Assembly (NCBI GenBank): GCA_022845955.1
Contig: AP025576.1
Span: forward strand, 744,001-808,000
Origin: Lachnospiraceae bacterium
Lineage (GTDB): Bacteria > Bacillota > Clostridia > Lachnospirales > Lachnospiraceae
Direction of reading: 5' to 3'
DNA: 64,000 nucleotides
Shown here: in pieces, positions 9,839 through 18,263 of the stretch
How positions within the stretch are numbered: position 1 is the stretch's first letter
Layout: the number at the start of each line of letters is the position of its first letter
The notes under the pieces: model-generated
What the model saw: only the letters and a program-made list of their open reading frames with translations
Database searches by the model: none
Told to the model about the DNA's origin: nothing
Translations under genes and position numbers: made by a program

Positions 9839-9924
9839 TAAAGTGAGACCAGCTATGAAAAGTCAAGTATAAATTAGGCGAAAATTCATTTTTCTAATCG
9901 ATGGTAAAAAAGGGTAACTTTAAT

Positions 9925-9947
9925 AAAGCTCCCTAACGGTGCTTTTT
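9925..9947 (+). terminator. Possible intrinsic terminator
   Basis: The stem AAAGCTCC / GGTGCTTT (9925-9932 with 9938-9945, one T-T mismatch) has a five-base loop and runs into TTTTT. It lies about 90 bp after the radical SAM stop and could end the first operon, although it may instead belong to the adjoining IS110 end. Confidence 0.45.
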
Positions 9948-9978
9948 CAAAATCTATCTATATTGGTATGCAGACCTC

Positions 9979-11143
9979 TTATTCAAGGTTAACTTCCACT
10001 TCGTCAGTGAGCATCTTCTAGATGCCCCTGACAAGTTTGCCGGCACAGTGCCCAAGGGCATTATAGTGAGTCCGTCCTTCGGCTCTCTTGGCATCGTAGT
10101 AAGCTTTGAAAGTCGCATTGTTCTTTACAACATTATGTGCTGCATTTACGAGAGCGTAACGAAGAACACGCGATCCTCGTTTGGACATCCGGGTCTTCTT
10201 AGCCTGGAAGTTACCAGATTGATAAACAGACGGATCCAATCCGGCAAATGCAAGCAATTTGCCCGGTGTAGAGAAGCGATGGATATCGCCAATCTCACCA
10301 AATATCATTCCGCCATTGGTAGACCCAATGCCAGGGATGGTCATGATCACAGAGTGGAGGCAGGTGACAAGGTTTGCCATTTCAAGCTCTGTATGAAATA
10401 ACTGCTTATCTAATAACTCAATCTGTTCAATGGTCTGAGTTATTTGAATAGATAAGGAACTGTCATGGATACCGACAGACTTCTGTGCGAGAACTCTTAA
10501 TTCTCTGGCTGTATCTTTACCAAAATGACCGTGGGAAGCCGTTTGGAGAAGATGAGTGAGATGAGTCATATGCATAGAAGCAATATCATTCGGTGTGGGC
10601 GCTTCTTTAAGGAGCGTATAGGCAGAATTCTGATGCACACCGGACTTAAAGAAGTACTGTAGTTCCGGGAAGACCTGATCCATGTAGAAAGTCAGCTGTA
10701 TTTTTAAACGGGTGCGCTGCTTCACGGTTTTCTGTCGGAATCTGCCGAGTTCTTTGAGTTCGATGTAATCCAGATCCTTTAAGGTGATGAACGTTAAAGA
10801 ATCCTGCAGCATAAGGGTTTTGGCAATAACAAAAGTGTCGACTTTGTCGGTCTTCGTCTTGCGTACATTATTAACGCATAGCCGAAGTCGATAAGGGATT
10901 GAGAACACACACTTTAAAATCCCTGCTTATCAAAAAACGAACAAGGTTGTCACCGTAGTGTACCGTTGATTCAAGACCAATGATGATGCTGTTCTGGTCA
11001 AGTGGTGCCAGATTAGAAAGCAGCAGATAGAAGCCATCATAGTCATTTGAGAATTTGAACGTCTCGATGAGTATCCCGCCCTCCGAAGAAATGGCAGAGG
11101 CGAAATGGTTGAGTTTGGCAATATCAATGCCTACGTAAATCAT
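9979..11143 (-). pseudogene. IS110-family transposase, frameshifted and with premature stop
   Basis: Reading on the minus strand from the ATG at 11143, the RuvC-like half shows GIDIAKLNHFAS and GLESTVHYGDNLV, then runs into a stop at 10873-10871. The rest of the protein ([18 protein letters not shown] onwards) continues one base out of phase, so a +1 shift is needed near 10870-10876. The second half has the transposase-20 region ([13 protein letters not shown], later [17 protein letters not shown]). A second lesion is a TAG at 10020-10018; beyond it the frame continues for 12 sensible codons (KMLTDEVEVNLE) to a TAA at 9981-9979, matching the usual IS110 C-terminus. Two independent lesions make this a pseudogene rather than programmed frameshifting. 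Confidence 0.88.
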
Positions 11144-11419
11144 GAGGTTGTACCTGCCTTTCATAAAGTCTGATACCGTGATATACACCAACGATTATCA
11201 TCATAGACTTGATTAAAATAAGTACTCAGAGTGAAACACTCCGGCAACACCCAGCTATAAATAATTCAGATAAAAGTAGCGGCAATACCCTCCTGTTGAG
11301 TAGTCAAGCTACAGGATAAAATCAATAGTCCACAGTATCTGAATGTATTAAACCACAGATCAAGAAAAATGAAAGGAATAGGTTGTTTTTGCTTCTATAA
11401 ACATCATACAAGGAAAAAT

Positions 11420-12169
11420 ATGAATAGTAATATACCGAAAATAATACATTATGTTTGGTTTGGTGATAAAAAAAAGTCGAGACTTATTAAAAACTGTATT
11501 TCAACTTGGCACAAAAATTTACCAGACTTTGAAATTAAAGAGTGGAATGAAACCAATTTTGATTTACAAAATCATCCATTTGCACGAGAAGCCTACGAAG
11601 CAGGCAAATTTGCATTTGTCAGCGATTATGTTAGAGTGTATACTATTTATAATCAAGGTGGTATTTATTTTGATACCGATGTTGAGGTTATGAAGAATTT
11701 TTCGGATGTATTAACAGGGACTAAAGGTGTATTTGCTTTTGAAATGCCAAATACTGTTTTGACAGGATTTTTTGCAGCAGAAAAAGGAAATCTCTTGTTG
11801 AGACAGATATTGGATTATTATGATTCAATTACTTTCTATGATGAAAAAGGGAAGATGCGAATAACCCCTAATCCAGTTATATTTGCAGATGCAGCCAAGA
11901 ATTTTGGCTTAGTTTTTGATGGTACGTATCAGGAATTTGGTGATGGAATGAAGATATATCCAAATGAAGTCTTTGGCGGATATAATGTTTACGATATGAC
12001 ATACACTATTACCGATAGTACAATATTAGTTCACCATTGTACGGGAACTTGGAAAACATTTTTAGAAAATATACAAGTTTATCTGAAAAAACGTATTTTA
12101 AAAATTATTGGTATAGATGCTTACAGAAGTATTCGAAGAATAAAGCATATAATTTTTAATATTAAGTAA
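11420..12169 (+). CDS. GT32-like glycosyltransferase (DXD, OCH1-type)
   Basis: 249 residues from the ATG at 11420, which follows AAGGA with five bases of spacing; the open frame reaches up to 11369 but those codons look non-coding. The start NIPKIIHYVWFGDKKK and the DXD block FVSDYVRVYTIYNQGGIYFD followed by TDVEV are hallmarks of the GT32 (capsular polysaccharide/mannosyltransferase OCH1) family, where the DXD aspartates bind metal and nucleotide sugar. The gene is AT-rich and is the first intact gene after the IS110 element, consistent with the beginning of an acquired segment. Confidence 0.85.
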   Translation: MNSNIPKIIHYVWFGDKKKSRLIKNCISTWHKNLPDFEIKEWNETNFDLQNHPFAREAYEAGKFAFVSDYVRVYTIYNQGGIYFDTDVEVMKNFSDVLTGTKGVFAFEMPNTVLTGFFAAEKGNLLLRQILDYYDSITFYDEKGKMRITPNPVIFADAAKNFGLVFDGTYQEFGDGMKIYPNEVFGGYNVYDMTYTITDSTILVHHCTGTWKTFLENIQVYLKKRILKIIGIDAYRSIRRIKHIIFNIK

Positions 12170-12214
12170 TTGCTAATTAGAATAGAGATTTGAAAAAAGA
12201 AATTAATATTTAGT

Positions 12215-13437
12215 ATGATGAACTACTATTTTTGGCTTTTGTGCATAATGCTACTAATTAAGGGAACTGGAATGGTAGAAGGAACTTGGGAATTTAAGTT
12301 TTGTCTTAGTGTGGCTGCGATAATATTTGGTAGTAAAATTTTTTTTACAAGGTATTTTATAATAGAATGGGGGATAATTGTTGTTCTTTGCATTTTGTGT
12401 GCACATAGTTATTTACAAACAAGAAATATCATTAAAGATAATAAAATACAGTTATAAGCTGTTTTATTACTTTTTCTAGGAAGTATATATGTTTTTATTA
12501 TCTCAGTTAGTTTTACGTATTTATTAACAAGCGGTTGCTTGTTTCTATATTTATATTTAATGTTATTAACAAATTTGTCCTTTATAGAAAGTCTTTTGCT
12601 AAATTGCATAATTTCTTTTTATTTATTCTTTTTGTTTTGCCTTTAGTTGATGTTCACAGCCTATATTTTGCTATAATCGATAGTGTTTTATATTCAAGTT
12701 TGATGACATTAAAAGTTTATATACAAAAAACTGTAAATTATTTGAGACTATTATTTATGTTGGGACTTTTACATTAGATAATTCATATATAAATGCTTTA
12801 TACACTTTTGGTTTAGTTTTATTAATTCTCCTTATTATTTTGAGTTTTCTTACTTTAAGACGTATTATAATAGAACATAGGAATGCTGAAACAGCAATTT
12901 TAGTGATATTTTGGTTTGTAGGGATTTTTGTACTTTTTTATAATATTTCCCAAAAAAATATAATTATTTTTAATTGGAAAAAATATATTGGATGAAGTGC
13001 AACACAAAAGCGTTTCAAAGAATGGTGTATATGTCTATTTTCAATATAAAGGGTGGTATAATCAATGGACAAAAAAATTTAAAGTTAGGAAAAATAATAA
13101 GTAAAGGAGTGAAAAGGTATTGGATTAAGTGCGATACAACAGGCATTATTATTGGGTGGTGACTACAATTGTTTGTATGGTAGGGATAAAATATCCAGAC
13201 TATATATAAATGTTGTAAATTCTGCTTGTGGTATAAGAAAAGAATATTATTTAGATATGGAAAATTTTTTGATAGATTTTACAGGGGAAGTATATGATTG
13301 GTAAGGAAAGGATAAGCCTCTTTATAAGTTGATGGTAACATAATAAGATTAGAATTGTTAAGTAATTGTTCAAATATATTTATTTTTATTAGCTTTATGT
13401 TTTGCCTTCTATAATATTTATGGATTAAGAGAAGAAA
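12215..13437 (+). pseudogene. Decayed Wzy-like polymerase, paralogue of the gene at 35715
   Basis: The pieces align in order with the intact polymerase at 35715-37289. LLIKGTGMVEGTWEFK corresponds to LLAKGTGMVEGTKEFK, and SYLQTRN to SYLQTKN. Then FVLPLVDVHS matches VILPLINIHS, ILSFLTLRRIII matches ILSFFTLKKCV, and AETAILVIFWFVGI matches MEVAILVTFWGAGI. Near the end YYLDMENFLIDFTGEVYDW matches the same block of the intact protein. About 100 codons between SYLQTRN and the next match are deleted, and several frameshifts and stops break the rest (for example TAA at 12455-12457). It encodes no full product. Short open frames inside it are fragments, not genes. Confidence 0.85.
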
Positions 13438-13452
13438 GGAGGAATAATTAAT

Positions 13453-14334
13453 ATGATTAAAGTTATGATAAGTGGAGGAAGTGGTTTTATAGGCAAAAAT
13501 CTAGTAGAGTATCTGGAAGGAAAGTATCATGTATTATATCCTTCCAGAAAGGACTTAGATCTTTTAAATACTGAAGCTGTTGAGAATTTTATGAGAAAAG
13601 AAAAGCCTGATGTGGTTATTCATACGGCAAACCAGAATACAACTAGAAATAAACTGGCAACTCCATATGATACTATTTATAATAATCTGAGAATGTATTT
13701 TAATCTAAAAAGGAGTTGTACTTATTTTAGAAAGATGTATTATTTTGGTTCTGGGGCGGAATATGATATGCGCTATTATAAACCATTTATGCAGGAAGAA
13801 TATTTAGGGGTTCATATTCCTGTAGATCCATACGGATTTTCCAAGTATATAATGGCGCAGGATTCTTTAACAAGTCCTAAAATATATGATTTAGTACTAT
13901 TTGGTGTATATGGGAAATATGAGGAATATGAGCGTAGATTTATATCAAATAATATTTGTAGAAATTTGGCGGATAAAGATATGACTATAAATAAAAATGT
14001 TTATTTTGATTATCTTTATATAGATGATTTATGCAGTATTATGGAATGGTTTATTGAAAATACGCCCTCCTATAAGAGATATAATATATGTAGGGGAAAG
14101 AAGATTGATTTATTAACTTTGGCGGAGTTAATCAATAGTGAGCTTGGAAAAAATGTTCCTATTATGATAAAGGAAAATGGTTGGAAAAGTGATTATACTG
14201 GTAACAATAAAAGATTATTAGATGAAATTGGTAATTTCTTGTTTACAACTGAGTCTGAAGGCATTAAGAAGTTGATTGAATTTTACCGGAATGAGGGATT
14301 TGCTAAAAAGATTAAAGAAATGAGGATTATATAA
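13453..14334 (+). CDS. Extended SDR, NAD-dependent sugar epimerase/reductase-like
   Basis: 293 residues. The Rossmann signature SGGSGFIGKN is at residues 7-16, and the catalytic Tyr-x3-Lys (YGFSK) at 127-131 follows an upstream FGSGAEY that can supply the serine. The fold matches extended SDRs that epimerise, dehydrate or reduce nucleotide-activated sugars; the likeness to GDP-fucose-synthase-type enzymes is only general. It has the strong site AGGAGG ahead of the ATG. Its stop overlaps the start of the TPP enzyme (TAATG), so the two are probably coupled and act on the same intermediate. A YerF-like ketoreductase role after two-carbon branching is one hypothesis. Confidence 0.82.
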   Translation: MIKVMISGGSGFIGKNLVEYLEGKYHVLYPSRKDLDLLNTEAVENFMRKEKPDVVIHTANQNTTRNKLATPYDTIYNNLRMYFNLKRSCTYFRKMYYFGSGAEYDMRYYKPFMQEEYLGVHIPVDPYGFSKYIMAQDSLTSPKIYDLVLFGVYGKYEEYERRFISNNICRNLADKDMTINKNVYFDYLYIDDLCSIMEWFIENTPSYKRYNICRGKKIDLLTLAELINSELGKNVPIMIKENGWKSDYTGNNKRLLDEIGNFLFTTESEGIKKLIEFYRNEGFAKKIKEMRII

Positions 14335-16184
14335 TGATAAAAGTATCGGAACTTATATGTCGTTATCTTGAACGAATAGGTGTTAAGGATGTTTTTATGT
14401 TGAGCGGTGGTGGTATAATGCATTTAGTAGAGTCTTTAGGTAATAGCAATATGAATTATATATGTTGCCATCATGAACAAGCTGTTTCAATAGCTGCTCA
14501 GGCTTATGCTATGTATAAAAATGATTTAAGCGTTTGTCTTGCTACGACTGGTCCTGGTGGAACAAATATGATTACTGGTGTTGGCGCAGCTTATATGGAT
14601 TCTACTCCTATGTTGGTTATTACTGGACAAGTAAAGAGAGATGACTTTGCATCATTAAGAAATGTCAGACAATTTGGCGCTCAGGAAAATAAGATAATAC
14701 CTATGGTGAGTTCTATAACGAAATATGCTGCTTTGATTGAAAAGGAAGAGGATATTTTATATCATTTGCAGAAAGCTGTTTTTATAGCAATGCATGGTAG
14801 GCGTGGTCCTGTATGGCTGGATATTCCATTAGATGTTCAGGCGGCTGAAATAGAAGAGGTTTCTCTTAGAACATTCTCGGAAGAAGAGTTTATATCTGAT
14901 ATTCAAATGAATACTATTTATAATGATATTCTGGTTGAAAAAAACTTAGAGGCAGATCGTATTAAATATAAGGCAGAAGAGGTAATAGGGTTATTGAAGC
15001 TTGCAAAGAAACCGTTATTTGTTATTGGGCATGGTATAATAGCTTCGGGGGCAGTAGATAAATTTATAGAGCTTCAGAAAAAATTGGAAATTCCTGTATT
15101 AAGTACATGGAGAGCATTAGGAGTTCTTGATTATAATAATGAACTTTTTTTTGGAAGCCCTGGATTGCAGGCGAAAAGGTATTCTAACATTATTATTCAA
15201 AGTGCAGATTTAGTAATTGTTTTGGGAAGTCGATTGGATAATATGATTACGGCATTTAATGAAGCGAATTTTGCACATAATGCAAAAAAAGTGATAGTTG
15301 ATATTGACGAGAATGAACTCGATAAGTTTTCTATCCCTAACCTTATTCCTATTGTATGCGATGTTAATAATTTTTTAGACTTAATTAATAAAAATGTATT
15401 AATTCATAAAAAAAAGAAGTATAATAATTGGATAGAGTTTTGTAAATATTGTAAGAAGAGATTCCCATTAAATTTGGAAAAGCAAGTAAATGAAACGGAA
15501 TTAGTTGATTTATATCATTTAGCAGAAACTGTATCAAAGTGTTGTGATAAAAATGATTCTATTGTAGTATCTTCAACAAGCAGGTGCAATACAGCTGGTC
15601 ATATTGCTTTTATGCATAAGGCAGGGCAAAAAATAATATCTTCAATGGGTTTTGGATCAATGGGGTTTGCATTGCCGTCAGTTGTAGGTGCTTGGTTTGC
15701 CTCTGATAATCAAAGAGTTATTATGCTGGAAGGTGATGGAAGTTTACAGTTAAATATTCAAGAATTTCAAACAATAGTACATCATAAAATTAATGTCAAA
15801 ATGTTTATCTTTTGTAATAATGGTTATGCTGCAATTTCTACTATGCAGGATAGAAATTTTAAGGGTCATTATGTAGGTAGTACACCTAAAAGCGGAGTTT
15901 CAATGCCTGATTTAGAAAAAATAGCATATGCATATGGAATTTCATATATGAAAATAGAAAAAGATATAGAGGTTGAAGAAAAAGTAAAAGAAGTAATGAG
16001 TATTGAGGGCGCTGTGATTTGTGAGTTTATAGGATCAATAAAATTTGATGAAATTCCTAAATGTATTTCTAGTTTAGATAAGAATGGAAAGATAGTTTCT
16101 GCTGCTTTAGAGAATCCATATCCATTTTTAGATAAGATAGAATTAGAGAATTTATTATCAATAACGAATTGGGAGGAAGAATAA
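14334..16184 (+). CDS. Thiamine-diphosphate-dependent enzyme, acetolactate-synthase-like
   Basis: 616 residues with the three-domain TPP enzyme layout. The PYR domain has the cofactor-activating glutamate in CCHHEQAVSIAAQAYA (Glu48), and the TTGPGGTN segment follows. The middle domain covers about 205-360. The PP domain has the ThDP/Mg motif EGDGSLQLN (GDG about 467-469) closing with FCNNGY. It is not the biosynthetic acetolactate synthase: no small subunit is nearby and it is embedded in a sugar operon. In Yersinia, YerE (same superfamily) adds a pyruvate-derived two-carbon unit to a CDP-4-keto-3,6-dideoxyhexose, and an equivalent role would fit RfbF and RfbH downstream. That is inference. 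Confidence 0.88.
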   Translation: MIKVSELICRYLERIGVKDVFMLSGGGIMHLVESLGNSNMNYICCHHEQAVSIAAQAYAMYKNDLSVCLATTGPGGTNMITGVGAAYMDSTPMLVITGQVKRDDFASLRNVRQFGAQENKIIPMVSSITKYAALIEKEEDILYHLQKAVFIAMHGRRGPVWLDIPLDVQAAEIEEVSLRTFSEEEFISDIQMNTIYNDILVEKNLEADRIKYKAEEVIGLLKLAKKPLFVIGHGIIASGAVDKFIELQKKLEIPVLSTWRALGVLDYNNELFFGSPGLQAKRYSNIIIQSADLVIVLGSRLDNMITAFNEANFAHNAKKVIVDIDENELDKFSIPNLIPIVCDVNNFLDLINKNVLIHKKKKYNNWIEFCKYCKKRFPLNLEKQVNETELVDLYHLAETVSKCCDKNDSIVVSSTSRCNTAGHIAFMHKAGQKIISSMGFGSMGFALPSVVGAWFASDNQRVIMLEGDGSLQLNIQEFQTIVHHKINVKMFIFCNNGYAAISTMQDRNFKGHYVGSTPKSGVSMPDLEKIAYAYGISYMKIEKDIEVEEKVKEVMSIEGAVICEFIGSIKFDEIPKCISSLDKNGKIVSAALENPYPFLDKIELENLLSITNWEEE

Positions 16185-17708
16185 TTGATAAAACCTTTGT
16201 TCATATTTGAAATAGCTAACAATCATCAGGGGAGCGTAGAACATGGAATAGAAATCATCCGATCATTAAGCGATGTATGTCAGGTATTTAGAAATAAATT
16301 TGATTTCGCAATAAAGTTTCAGTATCGCAATTTGGATACGTTTATTCATCCAGCCTACCAAGGAAATATTAATGTTAAAAATGTAAAAAGATTTAAAGAA
16401 ACCCGACTTTCCCAGGGACAATTTTTGTTATTGCTTCAAGAAGTTAGAAATTGTGGATTTCAGGCGATTTGTACTCCTTTTGATGAGGATTCTGTAATAT
16501 ATATTCAGGAACAGAATTATGACTATATAAAAATAGCAAGTTGTTCTTTTACCGATTGGCCCTTGTTAGAGAAAATTGCATCAACTAAAATACCTGTTAT
16601 TGCTTCTGGTGCAGGAAGTAGCCTGGATGAGGTTAAGCGAGTTGTTAGTTTTTTTGAGCATAGAGGAATATACTTAGCGTTGATGCATTGTATAGCGGAA
16701 TATCCAACCCCGAATGAAGATCTCCAACTCAACCAAATTGATTTCTACCGTAAAAACTTTCCTGGTCATGATATTGGTTTTTCTACACATGAGGATCCAA
16801 AAAACATGGATCCAATCAAAATTGCGGTAGCAAAAGGGGCTGTTATTTTTGAAAAGCATGTAGGAATAGCAACGGATACTATTGTACTTAATGGATATTC
16901 TGCAAATATGATTCAGGTAAAGAATTGGCTTATAGAGGCTGAAAGGGCTTATGAGATTTGTGGAATATCTGGACAAAGGTATTCACCGAAGGAGAAGGAA
17001 ATACAAGATTTGCAGGCTTTACAACGTGGAGTATTTGCAAATGATAAACTTTTTGGAGGGGAGAAATTGTCTAATGAACAGTTTTATTTAGCATTTCCAT
17101 CTCAAAGTGGACAATTGTTGGCACAGGATTTGTCAAAATACAATAATATTCAGTTGAAAAATAATGTTTGTATTAGTAAAAATAGTCCGATTTTGAAGAA
17201 TGATGTTATTATTCAAAATAATTCTGAAAATATCCGGAAAATCGTAAAAGATGTTATGAAGTTATTGAAGAAAAGTAATGAGGTAATACCTTCGGGAAGT
17301 TTATGTGAGTTGTCACACCACTTTGGAATTGAAAGAATTTATGAGACAGGGGTGGCCATGATAGGTTGCGTAAATAGAGAGTATTGCAAAAAGATTTTAG
17401 TGGTATTTCCTGGGCAGTCTCATCCTATGCATTACCACAAACGAAAAGAAGAAACATTTATAGTGATATATGGAGAAGTTGATGTTAATATGGATGGAAA
17501 TATTTATAATTATCATAGAGGAGATGCAGTAGTTGTAGAAAGAGGGGTAAAACATTGCTTTTCTTCCAAAACGGGTTGTGTATTTGAAGAAATTTCTACA
17601 ACTCACTACAAAGATGATAGCTTCTATGAATCTGATGAAAATTTTGTTACACCAAGAAAGACTACAGTATATATTACTGATGTTATGTTAAGGGAAATGG
17701 ATGAATAA
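16185..17708 (+). CDS. NeuB-like synthase with SAF-like and C-terminal cupin domains
   Basis: 507 residues. The N-terminal TIM barrel (about 1-270) has the NeuB blocks FAIKFQYRN, CTPFDEDS, YIKIASCSFTDWPLLEKIA, HCIAEYPTPNEDL and IGFSTHEDP, and the metal/EKH motif FEKHVG. It would condense phosphoenolpyruvate with an aldose. A SAF/antifreeze-like stretch (about 275-345) follows. Unusually, a cupin domain (about 395-480) is fused at the end, with metal ligands in HPMHYHKRKEE (from His413) and GVKHCF. The start is TTG, supported by GGGAGGAAG five bases away and abutting the previous stop. No CMP-sugar synthetase is in the window. The product sugar is unknown. Confidence 0.88.
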   Translation: MIKPLFIFEIANNHQGSVEHGIEIIRSLSDVCQVFRNKFDFAIKFQYRNLDTFIHPAYQGNINVKNVKRFKETRLSQGQFLLLLQEVRNCGFQAICTPFDEDSVIYIQEQNYDYIKIASCSFTDWPLLEKIASTKIPVIASGAGSSLDEVKRVVSFFEHRGIYLALMHCIAEYPTPNEDLQLNQIDFYRKNFPGHDIGFSTHEDPKNMDPIKIAVAKGAVIFEKHVGIATDTIVLNGYSANMIQVKNWLIEAERAYEICGISGQRYSPKEKEIQDLQALQRGVFANDKLFGGEKLSNEQFYLAFPSQSGQLLAQDLSKYNNIQLKNNVCISKNSPILKNDVIIQNNSENIRKIVKDVMKLLKKSNEVIPSGSLCELSHHFGIERIYETGVAMIGCVNREYCKKILVVFPGQSHPMHYHKRKEETFIVIYGEVDVNMDGNIYNYHRGDAVVVERGVKHCFSSKTGCVFEEISTTHYKDDSFYESDENFVTPRKTTVYITDVMLREMDE

Positions 17709-17713
17709 GTAAA

Positions 17714-18235
17714 ATGAAAAGTATAATTGATTTTAGATTAATAACGCTAATAGTGATAGATGTTGATGGAACATTAACAGATGGCTCCATATATTATGAT
17801 AGTAAAGAACAAGAAATAAAGAAATTTAATACAAAAGATGGGACAGGTATTTTAGCGGCTTTATCTGCGGGCATAGAGGTTATGATATTGACCGGAAGAG
17901 AAAGCAAAGCTGTTGAACGAAGAGCAAAGGAATTAGGTGTTTCATATTTGATACAAAATGTACACGACAAAGAAAAATTTATTATGGACTATATGCATGA
18001 AAATGGATTGAAAGATAAAGGAATTGCTTATATAGGGGATGATTTGAATGATTATTGGGCGATGAAAAAAGTTGGATTTATCGCATGTCCTCACGATGCG
18101 GATAGTAGGGTGAAATGTATTGCTGATTTCATTGCAGATGCGGATGGGGGATATGGGGCCGTGAGAGAATCGATATTTTATATACTTGAAAAACGCAATC
18201 AATTGGAGGAAGTATTATATAATATTTCACATTAG
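17714..18235 (+). CDS. KdsC-like HAD phosphatase
   Basis: 173 residues, the length of tetrameric KdsC-type C0 HAD phosphatases. All motifs are present: DVDGTLTDG (nucleophile and acid/base Asp), TGRES, the later GDDLND, and the C-terminal GGYGAVRE that resembles the KdsC GGRGAVRE tail which closes over the neighbouring active site. It probably removes phosphate from the 2-keto-3-deoxy acid sugar phosphate made by the preceding NeuB-like enzyme, five bases upstream. The partner activating enzyme is missing from the window. Confidence 0.87.
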   Translation: MKSIIDFRLITLIVIDVDGTLTDGSIYYDSKEQEIKKFNTKDGTGILAALSAGIEVMILTGRESKAVERRAKELGVSYLIQNVHDKEKFIMDYMHENGLKDKGIAYIGDDLNDYWAMKKVGFIACPHDADSRVKCIADFIADADGGYGAVRESIFYILEKRNQLEEVLYNISH

Positions 18236-18263
18236 TGTATATGAAAAGATAGGTGGAGATTTT

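Larger units (their letters stand above)
9850..11345 (-). mobile_element. IS110-family element, degenerate, boundaries uncertain
   Basis: An inactivated IS110-type transposase on the minus strand with non-coding flanks on both sides. IS110 elements normally lack clear inverted repeats, and none was found, so both ends are estimates taken from the neighbouring genes. The roughly 200 bp upstream of the transposase (11144-11345) corresponds to the end that, in the IS110 group, encodes the structured bridge RNA guiding donor and target recognition. A bridge RNA here is inferred from family knowledge, not recognised in the sequence. The element separates the moderate-GC left part of the locus from the AT-rich centre. 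Confidence 0.6.

Noticed and set aside
10048-10401. A 117-codon + strand open frame
   Set aside because: It is antisense to the IS110 transposase, whose minus-strand reading has clear family motifs.
10860-10910. Programmed frameshift of the IS110 transposase
   Set aside because: IS110 transposases are normally made from one frame, and a second lesion (TAG at 10018-10020) shows the gene is decaying.
12974-13162. A 62-codon frame with a start and stop
   Set aside because: It lies within the decayed polymerase and is best explained as out-of-phase remnant.
14334-16184. Biosynthetic acetolactate synthase (ilvB)
   Set aside because: No small subunit or branched-chain amino acid genes nearby; the overlap with an SDR and NeuB indicates sugar metabolism.
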